Source: Pseudopedobacter sp035496935
Lineage (GTDB): Bacteria > Bacteroidota > Bacteroidia > Sphingobacteriales > Sphingobacteriaceae
DNA: 64,000 bases
Reading direction: 5' to 3'
Assembly: GCA_035496935.1 (NCBI GenBank)
Contig: DATJED010000003.1
Span: 62,001 to 126,000 of the forward strand
The notes under the pieces are model-generated. The model was not told the origin of the DNA. It saw nothing but the letters and a program-made list of their open reading frames with translations, and ran no database searches. Of the stretch, positions 25,773 to 34,956 are shown one piece after another; position 1 is the stretch's first letter; every line of letters begins with the position of its first letter. The position numbers and the translations under genes are program-made.

Positions 25773-26438
25773 ATGAATGAACTCTGGGAGAACCTCACAA
25801 AATTATCGAACGCTGAAGAAATTATTCGCCAAGGGGGTTTTTATCTAATCGTATTTGTTGTATTTGCGGAAACGGGTTTGTTTTTCGGATTTTTTCTTCC
25901 GGGAGATTACCTTTTGTTTTTGGCGGGAATGTTTGTTGCTACTGGCAAATTAGATGCCGGTATTGTAACCATGGTACTTGGTTTGATATTTGCTGCCTCT
26001 GCCGGGAATTTTGTAGGTTACTGGTTTGGCTACAGGACCGGTCCGGTACTTTATAAAAGAAAGGACAGCTTTTTTTTTAAGAAAAAGTATTTGAAAGCGG
26101 CCGAAATATATTACAAAAAGCAGGGCGCATTTGCGTTAATTATGGGCAGGTTTGTGCCAATTGTTAGAACTTTTGCCCCTATTGTGGCTGGCGTGGTGAG
26201 GCTTGACATTAAACGGTTTGCTTTTTATAACATTACCGGAGCGGTGATTTGGATAAGCTCACTTACTCTGCTAGGCTACTTTTTAGGCAAAGAATTTCAA
26301 AAAGAAATAGAAAATTATTTAGGATACATTATTTTTGGATTTATATTTTTAACTACAATTCCATTAGTAATCGCCTTTTTCAAAAAGAATTTAGGCAAGA
26401 AAACAAAAGATTTACACGATACCGAAAATGACGAATAA
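25773..26438 (+). CDS. DedA/SNARE-associated-family membrane protein
   Basis: A VTT-domain inner-membrane protein; DedA members are proposed undecaprenyl-phosphate or phospholipid flippases and help keep the membrane potential. It shows GLFFGFFLPGDYLLFLAGM, the VGYWFGYRTGP loop, and the signature FALIMGRFVPIVRTFAPIVAGV with the conserved arginines. The 221 residues are typical. It overlaps ppa by 11 bases, suggesting coupled translation. Confidence 0.88.
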   Translation: MNELWENLTKLSNAEEIIRQGGFYLIVFVVFAETGLFFGFFLPGDYLLFLAGMFVATGKLDAGIVTMVLGLIFAASAGNFVGYWFGYRTGPVLYKRKDSFFFKKKYLKAAEIYYKKQGAFALIMGRFVPIVRTFAPIVAGVVRLDIKRFAFYNITGAVIWISSLTLLGYFLGKEFQKEIENYLGYIIFGFIFLTTIPLVIAFFKKNLGKKTKDLHDTENDE

Positions 26439-26973
26439 ACACCCTTGGCACTCCATATCACCCGGAGAAAATGCTCCAGAAAGCGTAACAGCGATTATAG
26501 AAATTCCAAAAGGTTCAAAAGCTAAATACGAAATTGACAAGGATTCCGGTTTGCTAAAATTGGATAGGATGCTGTTCTCGTCGGTAATGTATCCCGCTAA
26601 TTATGGCTTTATCCCTCAAACTTACTGTGACGATCATGACCCGCTGGATATTTTGGTGCTTTGTGCTGCAGATGTTTATCCAATGTCAATCATTGATGCA
26701 AAGGTGATCGGCGTAATGCACATGGTTGATAATGGCGAACAGGACGATAAAATCATCGCTGTTGCAAAAAATGATATGTCTGTAAATTATATAGAAGATT
26801 TATCAGAACTTCCACCACATACCATGAAAGAAATTGTACGTTTTTTCCAGGATTATAAAGCTCTGGAACATAAAAACGTAACCATTGAAACTTTACACGG
26901 AAAAGATTACGCCTTTAAGGTAATCGAAGAAAGTATAGAATTGTATAATTCTACCTATAGAAATAAAATTTAA
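26428..26973 (+). CDS. ppa: Inorganic pyrophosphatase, family I
   Basis: Soluble hydrolase of pyrophosphate, pulling biosynthetic reactions forward. The metal-binding aspartates are visible in DDHDPLDILVL and in NGEQDDKIIAV. Other family blocks are KAKYEIDK, DRMLFSSVMYPANYGFIP and the final LYNSTYRNKI. At 181 residues it is of normal length. It starts within the end of dedA and is 3 bases from the CNNM-type gene. Confidence 0.95.
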   Translation: MTNKHPWHSISPGENAPESVTAIIEIPKGSKAKYEIDKDSGLLKLDRMLFSSVMYPANYGFIPQTYCDDHDPLDILVLCAADVYPMSIIDAKVIGVMHMVDNGEQDDKIIAVAKNDMSVNYIEDLSELPPHTMKEIVRFFQDYKALEHKNVTIETLHGKDYAFKVIEESIELYNSTYRNKI

Positions 26974-26976
26974 AAA

Positions 26977-28317
26977 ATGGACCCCCATCTCGAGATAAGC
27001 GGATTTCACATATTTTTAACCATATTTCTGGTTTTATTAAATGGATTTTTCGTTGCTGCGGAATTTGCAATTGTTAAGGTTCGCGGTTCTCAAATAGAAA
27101 TAAAAGCAAAAACAGGTAGCAGAGTTGCCAATGTTGCGAAACACATGACCAGTCATTTGGATGGTTATTTGGCGGCCACTCAATTAGGCATAACTTTAGC
27201 ATCATTAGGTTTAGGTTGGGTTGGTGAAGATGTAATGTCCAGGTTGGTACTGAACATTTTTAATTTCTTTTCCTTTCCTATCTCCGAAAGCTTAACAACA
27301 AATTTAGGTCATGTGCTGGCTTTTACCATTATTACTGTATTACACATCGTTTTTGGTGAGCTTGCTCCTAAAACATTAGCTATTCAACGCCCGGTTGGTA
27401 CAACAATGACAATTGCTTTGCCTTTACAGATTTTTTACGTTGTTTTTAAACCATTTATTTTTGTGTTGAATGGCTTCGCTAATATCATTTTAAAGTTATT
27501 TGGCATCAGTACCGCTAACGCTCACGAATCACTGCATTCATCTGAAGAATTGCAGTATTTATTAGATCAAGGGAAGGAATCAGGGGCAATTGATAAGGCA
27601 GAACACGAGCTAATTAAAAACGTTTTTGATTTTAACGAGCGAGTGGTCAAAAATATCATGGTTCCTCGGACTAAAATTTCTGCCGTTGAGCTTACCGCAA
27701 CACAGGATGAACTGTTAGAAACCATCATCTCCGAAGGTTATTCGAGGATACCTGTTTATGATGAAACGATTGATAAAATTGTAGGGATTGTACATGCAAA
27801 AGATATATTGTCTTTAATTGTAAAGCATGGCCAGTTTAATTTAAAGGACATTTTACGTAAACCGCTTTTCGTTCCTGAATCTAAAAAGATTAATGATTTA
27901 ATGGCCGAATTTAAGCTAAAGCGTATTCAAATTGCTGTAGTTTTAGATGAGTTTGGAGGAACAGCCGGAATGGTAACTTTAGAGGATATTGTGGAGGAAT
28001 TGGTGGGCGATATCCAAGATGAATACGATGAAGAAAAACCATTGGTAGAAAAAGTTTCTGATGATGAATTTATTGTAACCGCTTCTGCAACGGTTTATGA
28101 TGTAAACGAGTTTTTGCCTCATGATTTACCGGAGGACGAAGATTACGATACTGTGGTAGGATTATTAAGTGAGATTTTCGGTAAAATTCCTGAGGTCGGA
28201 GAAACCAAAGATTTTAACGGATATACCTTTACCATCCTTAAAAAGATAGACCAAAATATTGAATCGGTTAAATTGCAGCTATTATTGGATAAAGAGGAGC
28301 AGATAGATAACCATTAA
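26977..28317 (+). CDS. CNNM/CorC (hemolysin C-type) membrane protein with CBS pair
   Basis: An N-terminal DUF21 transmembrane domain (about residues 10-190, with FFVAAEFAIVKVRGSQIE and GELAPKTLAIQRP) is followed by two CBS domains (about 210-330, starting at VKNIMVPRTKISAVEL) and a CorC_HlyC domain to 446. The family includes Mg2+/Co2+ transport proteins and the gliding protein GldE; this looks like the general CorC/TlyC type, and substrate and direction are not determined by sequence. It follows ppa by 3 bases and precedes rsmE by 5. Confidence 0.88.
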   Translation: MDPHLEISGFHIFLTIFLVLLNGFFVAAEFAIVKVRGSQIEIKAKTGSRVANVAKHMTSHLDGYLAATQLGITLASLGLGWVGEDVMSRLVLNIFNFFSFPISESLTTNLGHVLAFTIITVLHIVFGELAPKTLAIQRPVGTTMTIALPLQIFYVVFKPFIFVLNGFANIILKLFGISTANAHESLHSSEELQYLLDQGKESGAIDKAEHELIKNVFDFNERVVKNIMVPRTKISAVELTATQDELLETIISEGYSRIPVYDETIDKIVGIVHAKDILSLIVKHGQFNLKDILRKPLFVPESKKINDLMAEFKLKRIQIAVVLDEFGGTAGMVTLEDIVEELVGDIQDEYDEEKPLVEKVSDDEFIVTASATVYDVNEFLPHDLPEDEDYDTVVGLLSEIFGKIPEVGETKDFNGYTFTILKKIDQNIESVKLQLLLDKEEQIDNH

Positions 28318-28322
28318 GGCTT

Positions 28323-29024
28323 ATGCATTTATTTTATACGCCTGATATAAAATCCACAATTTATCAGTTAAACGAAGAAGAAAGCAAGCATTGCATCCGA
28401 GTTTTACGCTTAAAAAATGGTGATAAGGTAAACCTAATAGATGGAAAAGGTGGTTTTTACCTTGCCGAAATCATTAACGATCATCCCAAAAGAACGGAAC
28501 TGCATATTGTTGAGGCACAACAGGAATATGCCAAACGCAACCATTATTTGCACATTGCAGTTGCGCCGACAAAAAATATCGATCGGTTCGAATGGTTTTT
28601 AGAGAAAGCTACAGAAATTGGTATCGATGAAATTACGCCTATTATCTGCGAACGTTCGGAACGTAAAGAAGTAAAAACCGATCGTTCCAATAAGATTATC
28701 ACTACAGCCATAAAACAATCGCTAAAAGCATATCATCCGATTTTAAACCCCCAAATTTCTTTCAAAGATTTTGTTGCTTTGGTTAAGGCCGATGTTAAAT
28801 ACATTGCTCATTGCGAGGAACAAAGCAAGGCAGAGATTGGAAAAGGATTTAAAAAGCACTCCAATTATTTAATTTTAATAGGTCCCGAAGGCGATTTTTC
28901 TCCCACAGAAATAGAATTGGCTTTGCAAAGTGGATTTGTTCCCATAACTTTAGGCGAAAGCAGGTTAAGAACAGAAACTGCTGCACTACAAGCATGCTTC
29001 GAGATAAACTATTTAAATCGGTAA
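28323..29024 (+). CDS. rsmE: 16S rRNA (uracil1498-N3)-methyltransferase
   Basis: A SPOUT methyltransferase that modifies U1498 of 16S rRNA using S-adenosylmethionine. The N-terminal PUA-like domain contains HCIRVLRLKNGDKVNLIDGKG; the trefoil knot shows LILIGPEGDFSPTEIELAL and LGESRLRTETAAL. The length of 233 is standard. Its last 31 bases are shared with the frame of the next gene. Confidence 0.93.
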   Translation: MHLFYTPDIKSTIYQLNEEESKHCIRVLRLKNGDKVNLIDGKGGFYLAEIINDHPKRTELHIVEAQQEYAKRNHYLHIAVAPTKNIDRFEWFLEKATEIGIDEITPIICERSERKEVKTDRSNKIITTAIKQSLKAYHPILNPQISFKDFVALVKADVKYIAHCEEQSKAEIGKGFKKHSNYLILIGPEGDFSPTEIELALQSGFVPITLGESRLRTETAALQACFEINYLNR

Positions 29025-29743
29025 AAGTTAAAATTTTAAAGTCAAAAGTTAAAAGTGTGGGATTATGCGAGTCATCTTGGCTCTTGGGTCTTTGTTCTTT
29101 TGTCTTGTGTCTTATATCTTGCTTCTTATTACTTTCCTTCACAAGCCCAACCTATAAAATTGCCAAACTAAAATATAACGGAGGAGGCGATTGGTATGCC
29201 GACAGAACAGCGTTACCTAATTTAATTGCTTTTTGTAACCAAAACTTAGGAACCCAAATTGCACCCGAGGAAGCTACGGTAGAAGTTGGAAGCATTGAAT
29301 TATTTAATTATCCTTTTGTTTATCTCACTGGGCATGGCAATGTTGTTTTTAACAATCAGGAAGCCGGAAACTTAAGAAAATACTTATTGGCAGGAGGCTT
29401 TTTGCATATCGATGATAATTACGGTTTAGATAAATTCATTAGGCCACAAATGAAAAAAGTTTTTCCGGAGCTGGATTTTGTAGAGTTGCCATCAAATCAT
29501 CCTATTTATAACCAAAAATATAAATTCCCCAATGGCTTGCCTAAAATTCATGAGCATGATGGTAAAAGAGCGCAAGGCTTCGCATTAATTTACAAAGGCA
29601 GAATTGTTTGTTTTTACACTTACGAATGCGATTTGGGAAATGGCTGGGAAGATTTTGGCACCTACCCGGAAGATACACAAGCTACTCGCGAAAAAGCGCT
29701 TAAAATGGGCGCTAATTTGATTCAATTTGCGTTAACGCAATAA
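28994..29743 (+). CDS. DUF4159 domain protein with an unusual N-terminus
   Basis: The body from about residue 52 (TYKIAKLKYNGGGDWYADR) to the end is a DUF4159 domain, a flavodoxin-like or glutamine-amidotransferase-like fold of unknown function (GHGNVVFNN, FLHIDDNYG). The first 50 residues look strange: they read through a Lys/Val-rich stretch encoded by an AAGTTAAAA-type repeat and then a low-complexity Leu/Cys/Ser hydrophobic segment encoded by iterated TCTTGTGTC-like triplets. They may still act as a signal or anchor. ATG 28994 overlaps rsmE; another ATG at 29065 opens a different frame that ends before the domain. Confidence 0.75.
   Translation: MLRDKLFKSVKVKILKSKVKSVGLCESSWLLGLCSFVLCLISCFLLLSFTSPTYKIAKLKYNGGGDWYADRTALPNLIAFCNQNLGTQIAPEEATVEVGSIELFNYPFVYLTGHGNVVFNNQEAGNLRKYLLAGGFLHIDDNYGLDKFIRPQMKKVFPELDFVELPSNHPIYNQKYKFPNGLPKIHEHDGKRAQGFALIYKGRIVCFYTYECDLGNGWEDFGTYPEDTQATREKALKMGANLIQFALTQ
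29023..29118. repeat. Repeat block at the rsmE / DUF4159 junction
   Basis: The left part (29023-29054) is AAAAGTTAAAATT followed by AAAGTCAAAAGTTAAAA, resembling in inverse orientation the tract before nuoG. The right part (about 29085-29118) is an iterated CTTG(T/G)GTCT-type pyrimidine-rich tract. It encodes the atypical N-terminus of the DUF4159 protein. Confidence 0.5.
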
Positions 29744-29805
29744 GCAAATTTAGCCTTAAAGCGTAATATAACTAAGCCAATTATTTTCTGCAATTTTGTT
29801 AGCCC

Positions 29806-31722
29806 ATGATAAAAAAGGAAACCATTGATAAAATTTTAGAAACCGCCTTAATAGAGGAAGTGGTTGGCGACTTTGTCCATCTAAAAAAACGTGGCTCCAG
29901 TTTAACAGGTTTATGTCCGTTTCATAATGAGAAATCGCCATCTTTTCACGTTTCTCCGGCAAAGGGAATTTTTAAATGTTTCGGTTGTGGAAAAGGCGGG
30001 GACTCTGTCCATTTTATTATGGAGCATGAGAAATACTCCTACCCAGAAGCGCTAAAATACGTTGCCAATAAATATAATATCGAGGTTGAAGAAACCGAGG
30101 TAACGCCGGAGTTTAAGCAGGCGCAAGACCGCAGAGAAAGTCTCTACATTGTTTCAAACTATGCCACATCCTTTTTTGCGGATAAGATGTGGAACAGCGA
30201 AGATGGTAAAACCATCGGTTTAAGCTATTTTAAAGAGCGTGGTTTTAGGGACGATATTATCAAAAAATTTGAGTTGGGCTATTCGCCCGATGACTGGAGC
30301 GCATTGCTTGATGCGGCTTTAAAAGATGGTTACCAACAGGAATTTTTAGAAGAAGTAGGCTTAGTCATTAAAAACGACCAAGGAAGAATTTACGACAGGT
30401 TCCGTGGGCGGGTAATGTTCCCGATCCATAACTTTACCGGAAGGGTAATTGGTTTTGGTGGACGGACGCTAAAAACCGACAAAGCAGTTCCAAAATATGT
30501 AAACTCGCCCGAAAGCGAAATTTATCATAAATCCAATGTGCTTTACGGCTTGTTTCAGGCAAAAAAGGCCATCCGAGATTTAGATAATTGTTATTTGGTT
30601 GAGGGTTATGCCGATGTGCTATCAGTGCACCAAGCCGGTGTAGAAAACGTTGTTGCTTCCTCCGGAACTTCACTAACTACCGAACAAATAAGACTAATCG
30701 GTAGGTTTACCAAAAGCATAACCATTTTATACGATGGCGACGCAGCGGGTATTAAAGCATCTTTGCGTGGTTTGGATATGATTTTGGAGGAGGGCCTGGA
30801 CGTAAAAGTGGTGCTGTTCCCCGACGGTCACGATCCAGATTCTTATATCCAAAAATTAGGGGCATCAGCTTTTAAAACGCACATTGATAACAATAAAAAG
30901 GATTTTATATTTTATAAAACCGAGATTCTTTTAAAAGATGCACAAAACGATCCGATAAAAAAAGCCGGTGTAATTAGGGAAGTTGTAGAAAGTATCGCCA
31001 AAATTCCGGATGCCATAAAAGCTTCGGTATTTCTACGGGAGTGTAGCACTTTGCTACAGATGGAGGAGCGCATTTTAATTTCGGAACTGAATAAAATGCG
31101 TTTAAGCAACGCAAAAAAAGAAACACCGAAACCACATTTTGACGATAGTCCGCCACCAGAAGTGGAGGCGATGATGTACGAAACGCCCGTAAAAAGCGAT
31201 GAATACCAAGAACGTGATATGGTTCGCGTACTTTTGATGTATGGCGATAGAATGGCAAACTGGGACGATACTACCGATACCTACATTGGGCCGTACATAG
31301 TGTTGCATTTGGACGATGTTGTTTTTAGCAATCCGCTCTATGCCAAAATTGTAAAGTTTTATAAAGAAGAATTGGAGCAAGGGCGTTTACCAAAGGAAAA
31401 GGACTTTATTCAACATCAGGATAGAGAGATTTCTACACTTGCGGTTTCCTTAATTTCTAGTCCTTACCATCTTAGCGAAAACTGGTACAATATGCACAAT
31501 ATTACCGTACCCGATGAAACTGAAAAGCTACGAGGAACAGTTATGGGCGCAATTTTTCATCTCAAGAAAAAGAAAATAGGAAGCATCATTGCCACCAAGC
31601 AAGAAGCTATTAAGACCGAAAAAGATGCGGATAACGTAATGATTTTGATGAAGGAATACCTAGAGTTGAAGGAGGTTGAAAAATATATTTCTAACTATTT
31701 AGGTTCAGTAGTTATCAAATAA
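29806..31722 (+). CDS. dnaG: DNA primase
   Basis: It makes RNA primers at the replication fork. The N-terminal CHC2 zinc finger has Cys37, His40, Cys58 and Cys61 (CPFHNEKSPSF, CFGCGKGGD). The catalytic core has the DRFRGRVMFPI motif and the TOPRIM domain with LVEGYADVLS (catalytic Glu near 266) and ILYDGDAAG near 309. The C-terminal helicase-binding region is present, giving 638 residues. The yraN ATG follows the stop codon directly. Confidence 0.96.
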   Translation: MIKKETIDKILETALIEEVVGDFVHLKKRGSSLTGLCPFHNEKSPSFHVSPAKGIFKCFGCGKGGDSVHFIMEHEKYSYPEALKYVANKYNIEVEETEVTPEFKQAQDRRESLYIVSNYATSFFADKMWNSEDGKTIGLSYFKERGFRDDIIKKFELGYSPDDWSALLDAALKDGYQQEFLEEVGLVIKNDQGRIYDRFRGRVMFPIHNFTGRVIGFGGRTLKTDKAVPKYVNSPESEIYHKSNVLYGLFQAKKAIRDLDNCYLVEGYADVLSVHQAGVENVVASSGTSLTTEQIRLIGRFTKSITILYDGDAAGIKASLRGLDMILEEGLDVKVVLFPDGHDPDSYIQKLGASAFKTHIDNNKKDFIFYKTEILLKDAQNDPIKKAGVIREVVESIAKIPDAIKASVFLRECSTLLQMEERILISELNKMRLSNAKKETPKPHFDDSPPPEVEAMMYETPVKSDEYQERDMVRVLLMYGDRMANWDDTTDTYIGPYIVLHLDDVVFSNPLYAKIVKFYKEELEQGRLPKEKDFIQHQDREISTLAVSLISSPYHLSENWYNMHNITVPDETEKLRGTVMGAIFHLKKKKIGSIIATKQEAIKTEKDADNVMILMKEYLELKEVEKYISNYLGSVVIK

Positions 31723-32088
31723 ATGGCTCGCCATAACGACGATGGAAAACTTGCCGAGCAGTTTGCCAAAGAATATTTACTGCAAAAAGGCTATCAAATT
31801 TTAGAAGAAAACTGGCGCTACAGCCGGGCAGAGGTAGATTTAATAGCCAGCATAAATAATACCATCGTTTTTATAGAAGTAAAAGCCCGCTCGGGAACTG
31901 GTTTTGGTTTGCCCGAAGAGTTTGTGGATGAGAAAAAGCAAAAACTACTTTCCAAAGCTGCCAACGAATACATTTTTTTAAAGAACCATCAAGGAGAAAT
32001 ACGTTTCGATGTAATAGCGATCCTTTTCAAAAAAGGTTTTGAAAGCTACAATGTTAAGCATATTGAAGACGCTTTTTGGAATTATTAG
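31723..32088 (+). CDS. yraN: UPF0102/YraN-family putative nuclease
   Basis: A small protein with a restriction-endonuclease-like core: GKLAEQFAKEYLLQKGYQILEENWR, then AEVDLIA and VFIEVKARSG forming the PD-(D/E)xK-like acidic/lysine pattern. Its activity is not well defined. It starts immediately after the dnaG stop. A palindrome at 32205-32237 lies between it and convergent dacB. Confidence 0.85.
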   Translation: MARHNDDGKLAEQFAKEYLLQKGYQILEENWRYSRAEVDLIASINNTIVFIEVKARSGTGFGLPEEFVDEKKQKLLSKAANEYIFLKNHQGEIRFDVIAILFKKGFESYNVKHIEDAFWNY

Positions 32089-32134
32089 TTTGTTAACCAC
32101 AGAGGAAACGGAGGTTTTGTAGTTGTGTCGGTCT

Positions 32135-32147
32135 GAACGGAGTAGAA
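32135..32147. repeat. Diverged half-copy of the nuoH/nuoI palindrome arm
   Basis: GAACGGAGTAGAA matches the 13-base arm at 19417-19429 at 11 positions. No partner arm is apparent nearby. Confidence 0.35.
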
Positions 32148-32204
32148 GATTTAAGCACTGAGCAATCGGAGGTCTGCGGGGAGGGTACAAGGTTTACGCC
32201 TTAA

Positions 32205-32237
32205 AGACTTACGAAATTTCGAAAACTTCGTAAGTCT
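32205..32237. repeat. 33-base palindrome, copy 1 (yraN / dacB convergent gap)
   Basis: Arms AGACTTACGAAATTT and AAACTTCGTAAGTCT flank a 3-base centre (CGA), with one mismatch. The right arm is identical to that of the copy at 50201-50233. It lies between convergent genes and could terminate both. Confidence 0.8.
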
Positions 32238-32251
32238 GAAAATGATTATCG

Positions 32252-33589
32252 TTAATAATTATCATGTATAAAAGTTAAGATTTTCTCTACCTCGGCTTTT
32301 ACGGTTTGGCTAGGTAACAAGTAATTATTATTCATGAAAGAGAAAAGGTACTTTTTACCCGATGCACCCACTAAATAACCGCTGATGTTGTAATTGTTAG
32401 ATAGGCTTCCGGTTTTTGCAAAAACAAATGTCGTATCGCTTGATGCAAACATATTTTTCAGCGTTCCCGATTTTCCTCCGTTTGGCAATAAGCTAAACAA
32501 ACGGTTCTCATTGCCAACTTTAGTATAAATTTTTTGTAAAACCGCTGTTAAGTCTCTTGGGGTTATCAGATTTTGGCGAGAAAGTCCAGAACCATCCACC
32601 CATTGTAGTTTATCAGGCAAATCATTGAAAAGGTTTTTGCTGGCCACAGAAATTGCACTATCCGTACACATTACTAAATGATTGGCTACGGCGCAATTTA
32701 ACAGCATTTCTTCGGCAACGAAATTATCACTCTGTTGTAGCATTTGTTTATATAAGCTATCCGCCTTTACGCTGTAAATCACTTTTGCATTTATGGGCAG
32801 TTTTCTCCAAGGCAAAATTGTTACCGGCTTTATCACTAAACCAGTCGCTAAAAGTGTATCAGTCAGTAAGTTTTCAACTGTTGATTTATCCAAATGCAAG
32901 GGAACAGCTTGCTTAAAATCGGCACCAAAATTAGATGGCATTGCTAAATTATTGTTTTCAAGACCTCTTTGTGCCGTTTTTAATTCCGGGGAAACCGTGA
33001 TATCGCTTAGGTACATTGCGGCTAAATCCGGGTAGCAACTTAACTGCCCTAAACCGTTATTGCTAATATTAACCACGTTTCCGTACATCGGGAAACCTGT
33101 AATTTCTGTTTGGTAATAATCGTTAAAATCGTCCCAGCTCCAACCTCTTCCAAATTTTTTTCCTTTATACCTGCCATTAATTAAGTAGATATTTTTTCCA
33201 GAATTTTTTATAAAATCAAAAGCCTTATGATTTTTAAACGATGGATGCAGGAAAGACGCATCAGCCATTGGCCAAATAAATAACGAATCTTTACGGATAG
33301 CATATTCTATCGATGGAATAGAATCGCCCAGCATATTTAAGGCAGTGTAAAAAGTTAACAGCTTGGTATTTGATGCCGGTATAAAATATTTATCGGCATT
33401 TTTTTGAAACATCGCTTGGTTTGCGCCAATTTCTTGTAAAACAAAGCCAACATGGTGCTGGTTTAAAACGTTAGAATTGTTAATTAAATCCGCAATATTT
33501 TGATATGCCACAGGTTGCGGTTTTTTTACCGAGCATGAGGCTAAAAACAACATTGATAAAATAGTGGGAAGGATAAAAATTCTTTTCAT
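32252..33589 (-). CDS. dacB: D-alanyl-D-alanine carboxypeptidase/endopeptidase, PBP4-like (S13)
   Basis: A peptidoglycan hydrolase of the class C low-molecular-weight penicillin-binding proteins. It begins with a lipoprotein signal (FLASC at 16-19). The active-site motifs are SNTK with Ser73 and Lys76, the SDN motif in QQSDNFVAEEMLL, and KTG in FAKTGSLSNN near the C-terminus. At 445 residues it is slightly shorter than E. coli PBP4, with a reduced inserted domain. The stop is about 15 bases from the 33-base palindrome; upstream it is divergent from the aspartyl protease gene. Confidence 0.9.
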   Translation of the reverse strand: MKRIFILPTILSMLFLASCSVKKPQPVAYQNIADLINNSNVLNQHHVGFVLQEIGANQAMFQKNADKYFIPASNTKLLTFYTALNMLGDSIPSIEYAIRKDSLFIWPMADASFLHPSFKNHKAFDFIKNSGKNIYLINGRYKGKKFGRGWSWDDFNDYYQTEITGFPMYGNVVNISNNGLGQLSCYPDLAAMYLSDITVSPELKTAQRGLENNNLAMPSNFGADFKQAVPLHLDKSTVENLLTDTLLATGLVIKPVTILPWRKLPINAKVIYSVKADSLYKQMLQQSDNFVAEEMLLNCAVANHLVMCTDSAISVASKNLFNDLPDKLQWVDGSGLSRQNLITPRDLTAVLQKIYTKVGNENRLFSLLPNGGKSGTLKNMFASSDTTFVFAKTGSLSNNYNISGYLVGASGKKYLFSFMNNNYLLPSQTVKAEVEKILTFIHDNY

Positions 33590-33656
33590 AATAATAATTA
33601 GCGAAGCTAAATTAGTAAATTGTATGTTAATAAGGCTTTAAAATTAGTGTAGTAAA

Positions 33657-34889
33657 ATGTTTTTTAAACCGAGATTCTGGCTGGTGCTTTTTGCCTTTTT
33701 AGCATTTATTATGCCAGTTTGGGCACAGGATAGGTTTGTGTTTGATGGTGACAGAAAGCAAGAAGCGCTGGTTTTTAAAAAAAGTCGTGGGCTTATTATT
33801 CTACCGCTGTATATTAACGGAAAAGGACCTTTTAATTTTATTTTAGATACTGGAGTTGGGCATTTATTGATAACTGATGCAGATTTAAAAGACTCGTTGC
33901 AACTAAAGTATTTGCGTAAGATGAAAATTGAAGGGCTTGGCGAACAGGAAACACTAACGGCTTACAGCACCTCATTTTTAGAGTTGAGGGTGGGCAGTGC
34001 TACGTTTAAGGACGCTTCTGCAGCCATATTAACATCAGATATTTTTAATCTTTCCGGTTATTTAGGAATGCCAATCCATGGGCTTATAGGTTATGATTTT
34101 TTCAAGAGTTTTATTGTAAAGATTAATTACGAAGCCAATATTTTAAAAATATTTAGTACCGGCAAAGCTAGGCTTTATAAAAAAGGTACAAAGTTTCCGC
34201 TGTTGGTGGTGGACAAGAAGCCCTTTATTGATGCTTCAGTTGAAACCGATGGAGGAAAAAAGCTTTGGGTACGCTTGCTGATTGATTCGGGCAGTGGCCA
34301 CCCTATTTCATTGGAATCATATAACAACCAGCCTTTTGATTTACCAAAGCGTTTTGTGGATGCAAATTTAGGAATAGGGCTAAGCGGAAATATACGCGGG
34401 TTTTACGGGCGGATTAATGCGTTAAATATTGGCAAATTTACATTAAATAATGTGCTTTGTTCTTTTCCTCTTTTTGATGATGTTGGTGCGAAAGCCGAAC
34501 CTGACACCCGTAACGGAAGTATCGGAAACCCTTTACTTTCAAAATTTATAGTGGTTTTTGACTATCAAAAAAATCGTGTTTTTTTAAAGCCTCTGGCTAA
34601 CTTTAAAAAGCCGTTTGATTATGACAAAAGCGGAATGGAGATCGTAGCCGATGGCAAAAATTTTGACCGCTATATAGTAAGCCGAGTAGAATCGCAGTCG
34701 GCTGCCTCCGATTTTGGAATCTTAGTGGGCGATGAAATTTTAACGATTAACTTTAAAAAAGCTTCGACAATGAGCATAGGCGAAATCATAAAAATCCTAA
34801 GTGCTGAAGCTGGAAGAACGCTTTTTATTGAAATTGTCCGCGGAGACGAGATAATTATGGGAATTTTAAAACTAAAAAATCGAATTTGA
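33657..34889 (+). CDS. Secreted retropepsin-like aspartyl protease with PDZ domain
   Basis: A signal peptide (cleavage after VWAQ) leads into two aspartyl-protease half domains: FILDTGVGH with Asp64 and LLIDSGSGHP with Asp210. Each half has the hydrophobic-hydrophobic-Gly strand, as in GLIGYDFF. A PDZ domain occupies about 325-405 (SRVESQSAASDFGILVGDEILTINF). The 410 residues match the Bacteroidota aspartyl protease/PDZ family. Substrate unknown; probably periplasmic. It is convergent with the GH3 gene across a strong hairpin. Confidence 0.83.
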   Translation: MFFKPRFWLVLFAFLAFIMPVWAQDRFVFDGDRKQEALVFKKSRGLIILPLYINGKGPFNFILDTGVGHLLITDADLKDSLQLKYLRKMKIEGLGEQETLTAYSTSFLELRVGSATFKDASAAILTSDIFNLSGYLGMPIHGLIGYDFFKSFIVKINYEANILKIFSTGKARLYKKGTKFPLLVVDKKPFIDASVETDGGKKLWVRLLIDSGSGHPISLESYNNQPFDLPKRFVDANLGIGLSGNIRGFYGRINALNIGKFTLNNVLCSFPLFDDVGAKAEPDTRNGSIGNPLLSKFIVVFDYQKNRVFLKPLANFKKPFDYDKSGMEIVADGKNFDRYIVSRVESQSAASDFGILVGDEILTINFKKASTMSIGEIIKILSAEAGRTLFIEIVRGDEIIMGILKLKNRI

Positions 34890-34924
34890 ACAACGTAGGT
34901 TCTCCTACAGAAGGCGGATTTATA

Positions 34925-34947
34925 AGCGCACCGATTTACGGTGCGCT
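34925..34947. terminator. Bidirectional terminator between protease and GH3 genes
   Basis: AGCGCACCG (34925-34933), loop ATTTA, CGGTGCGCT (34939-34947): a perfect 9-bp stem placed 35 bases past the protease stop and 10 bases past the GH3 stop on the other strand. T-rich on the plus-strand exit. Confidence 0.75.
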
Positions 34948-34956
34948 AAGCTTATT

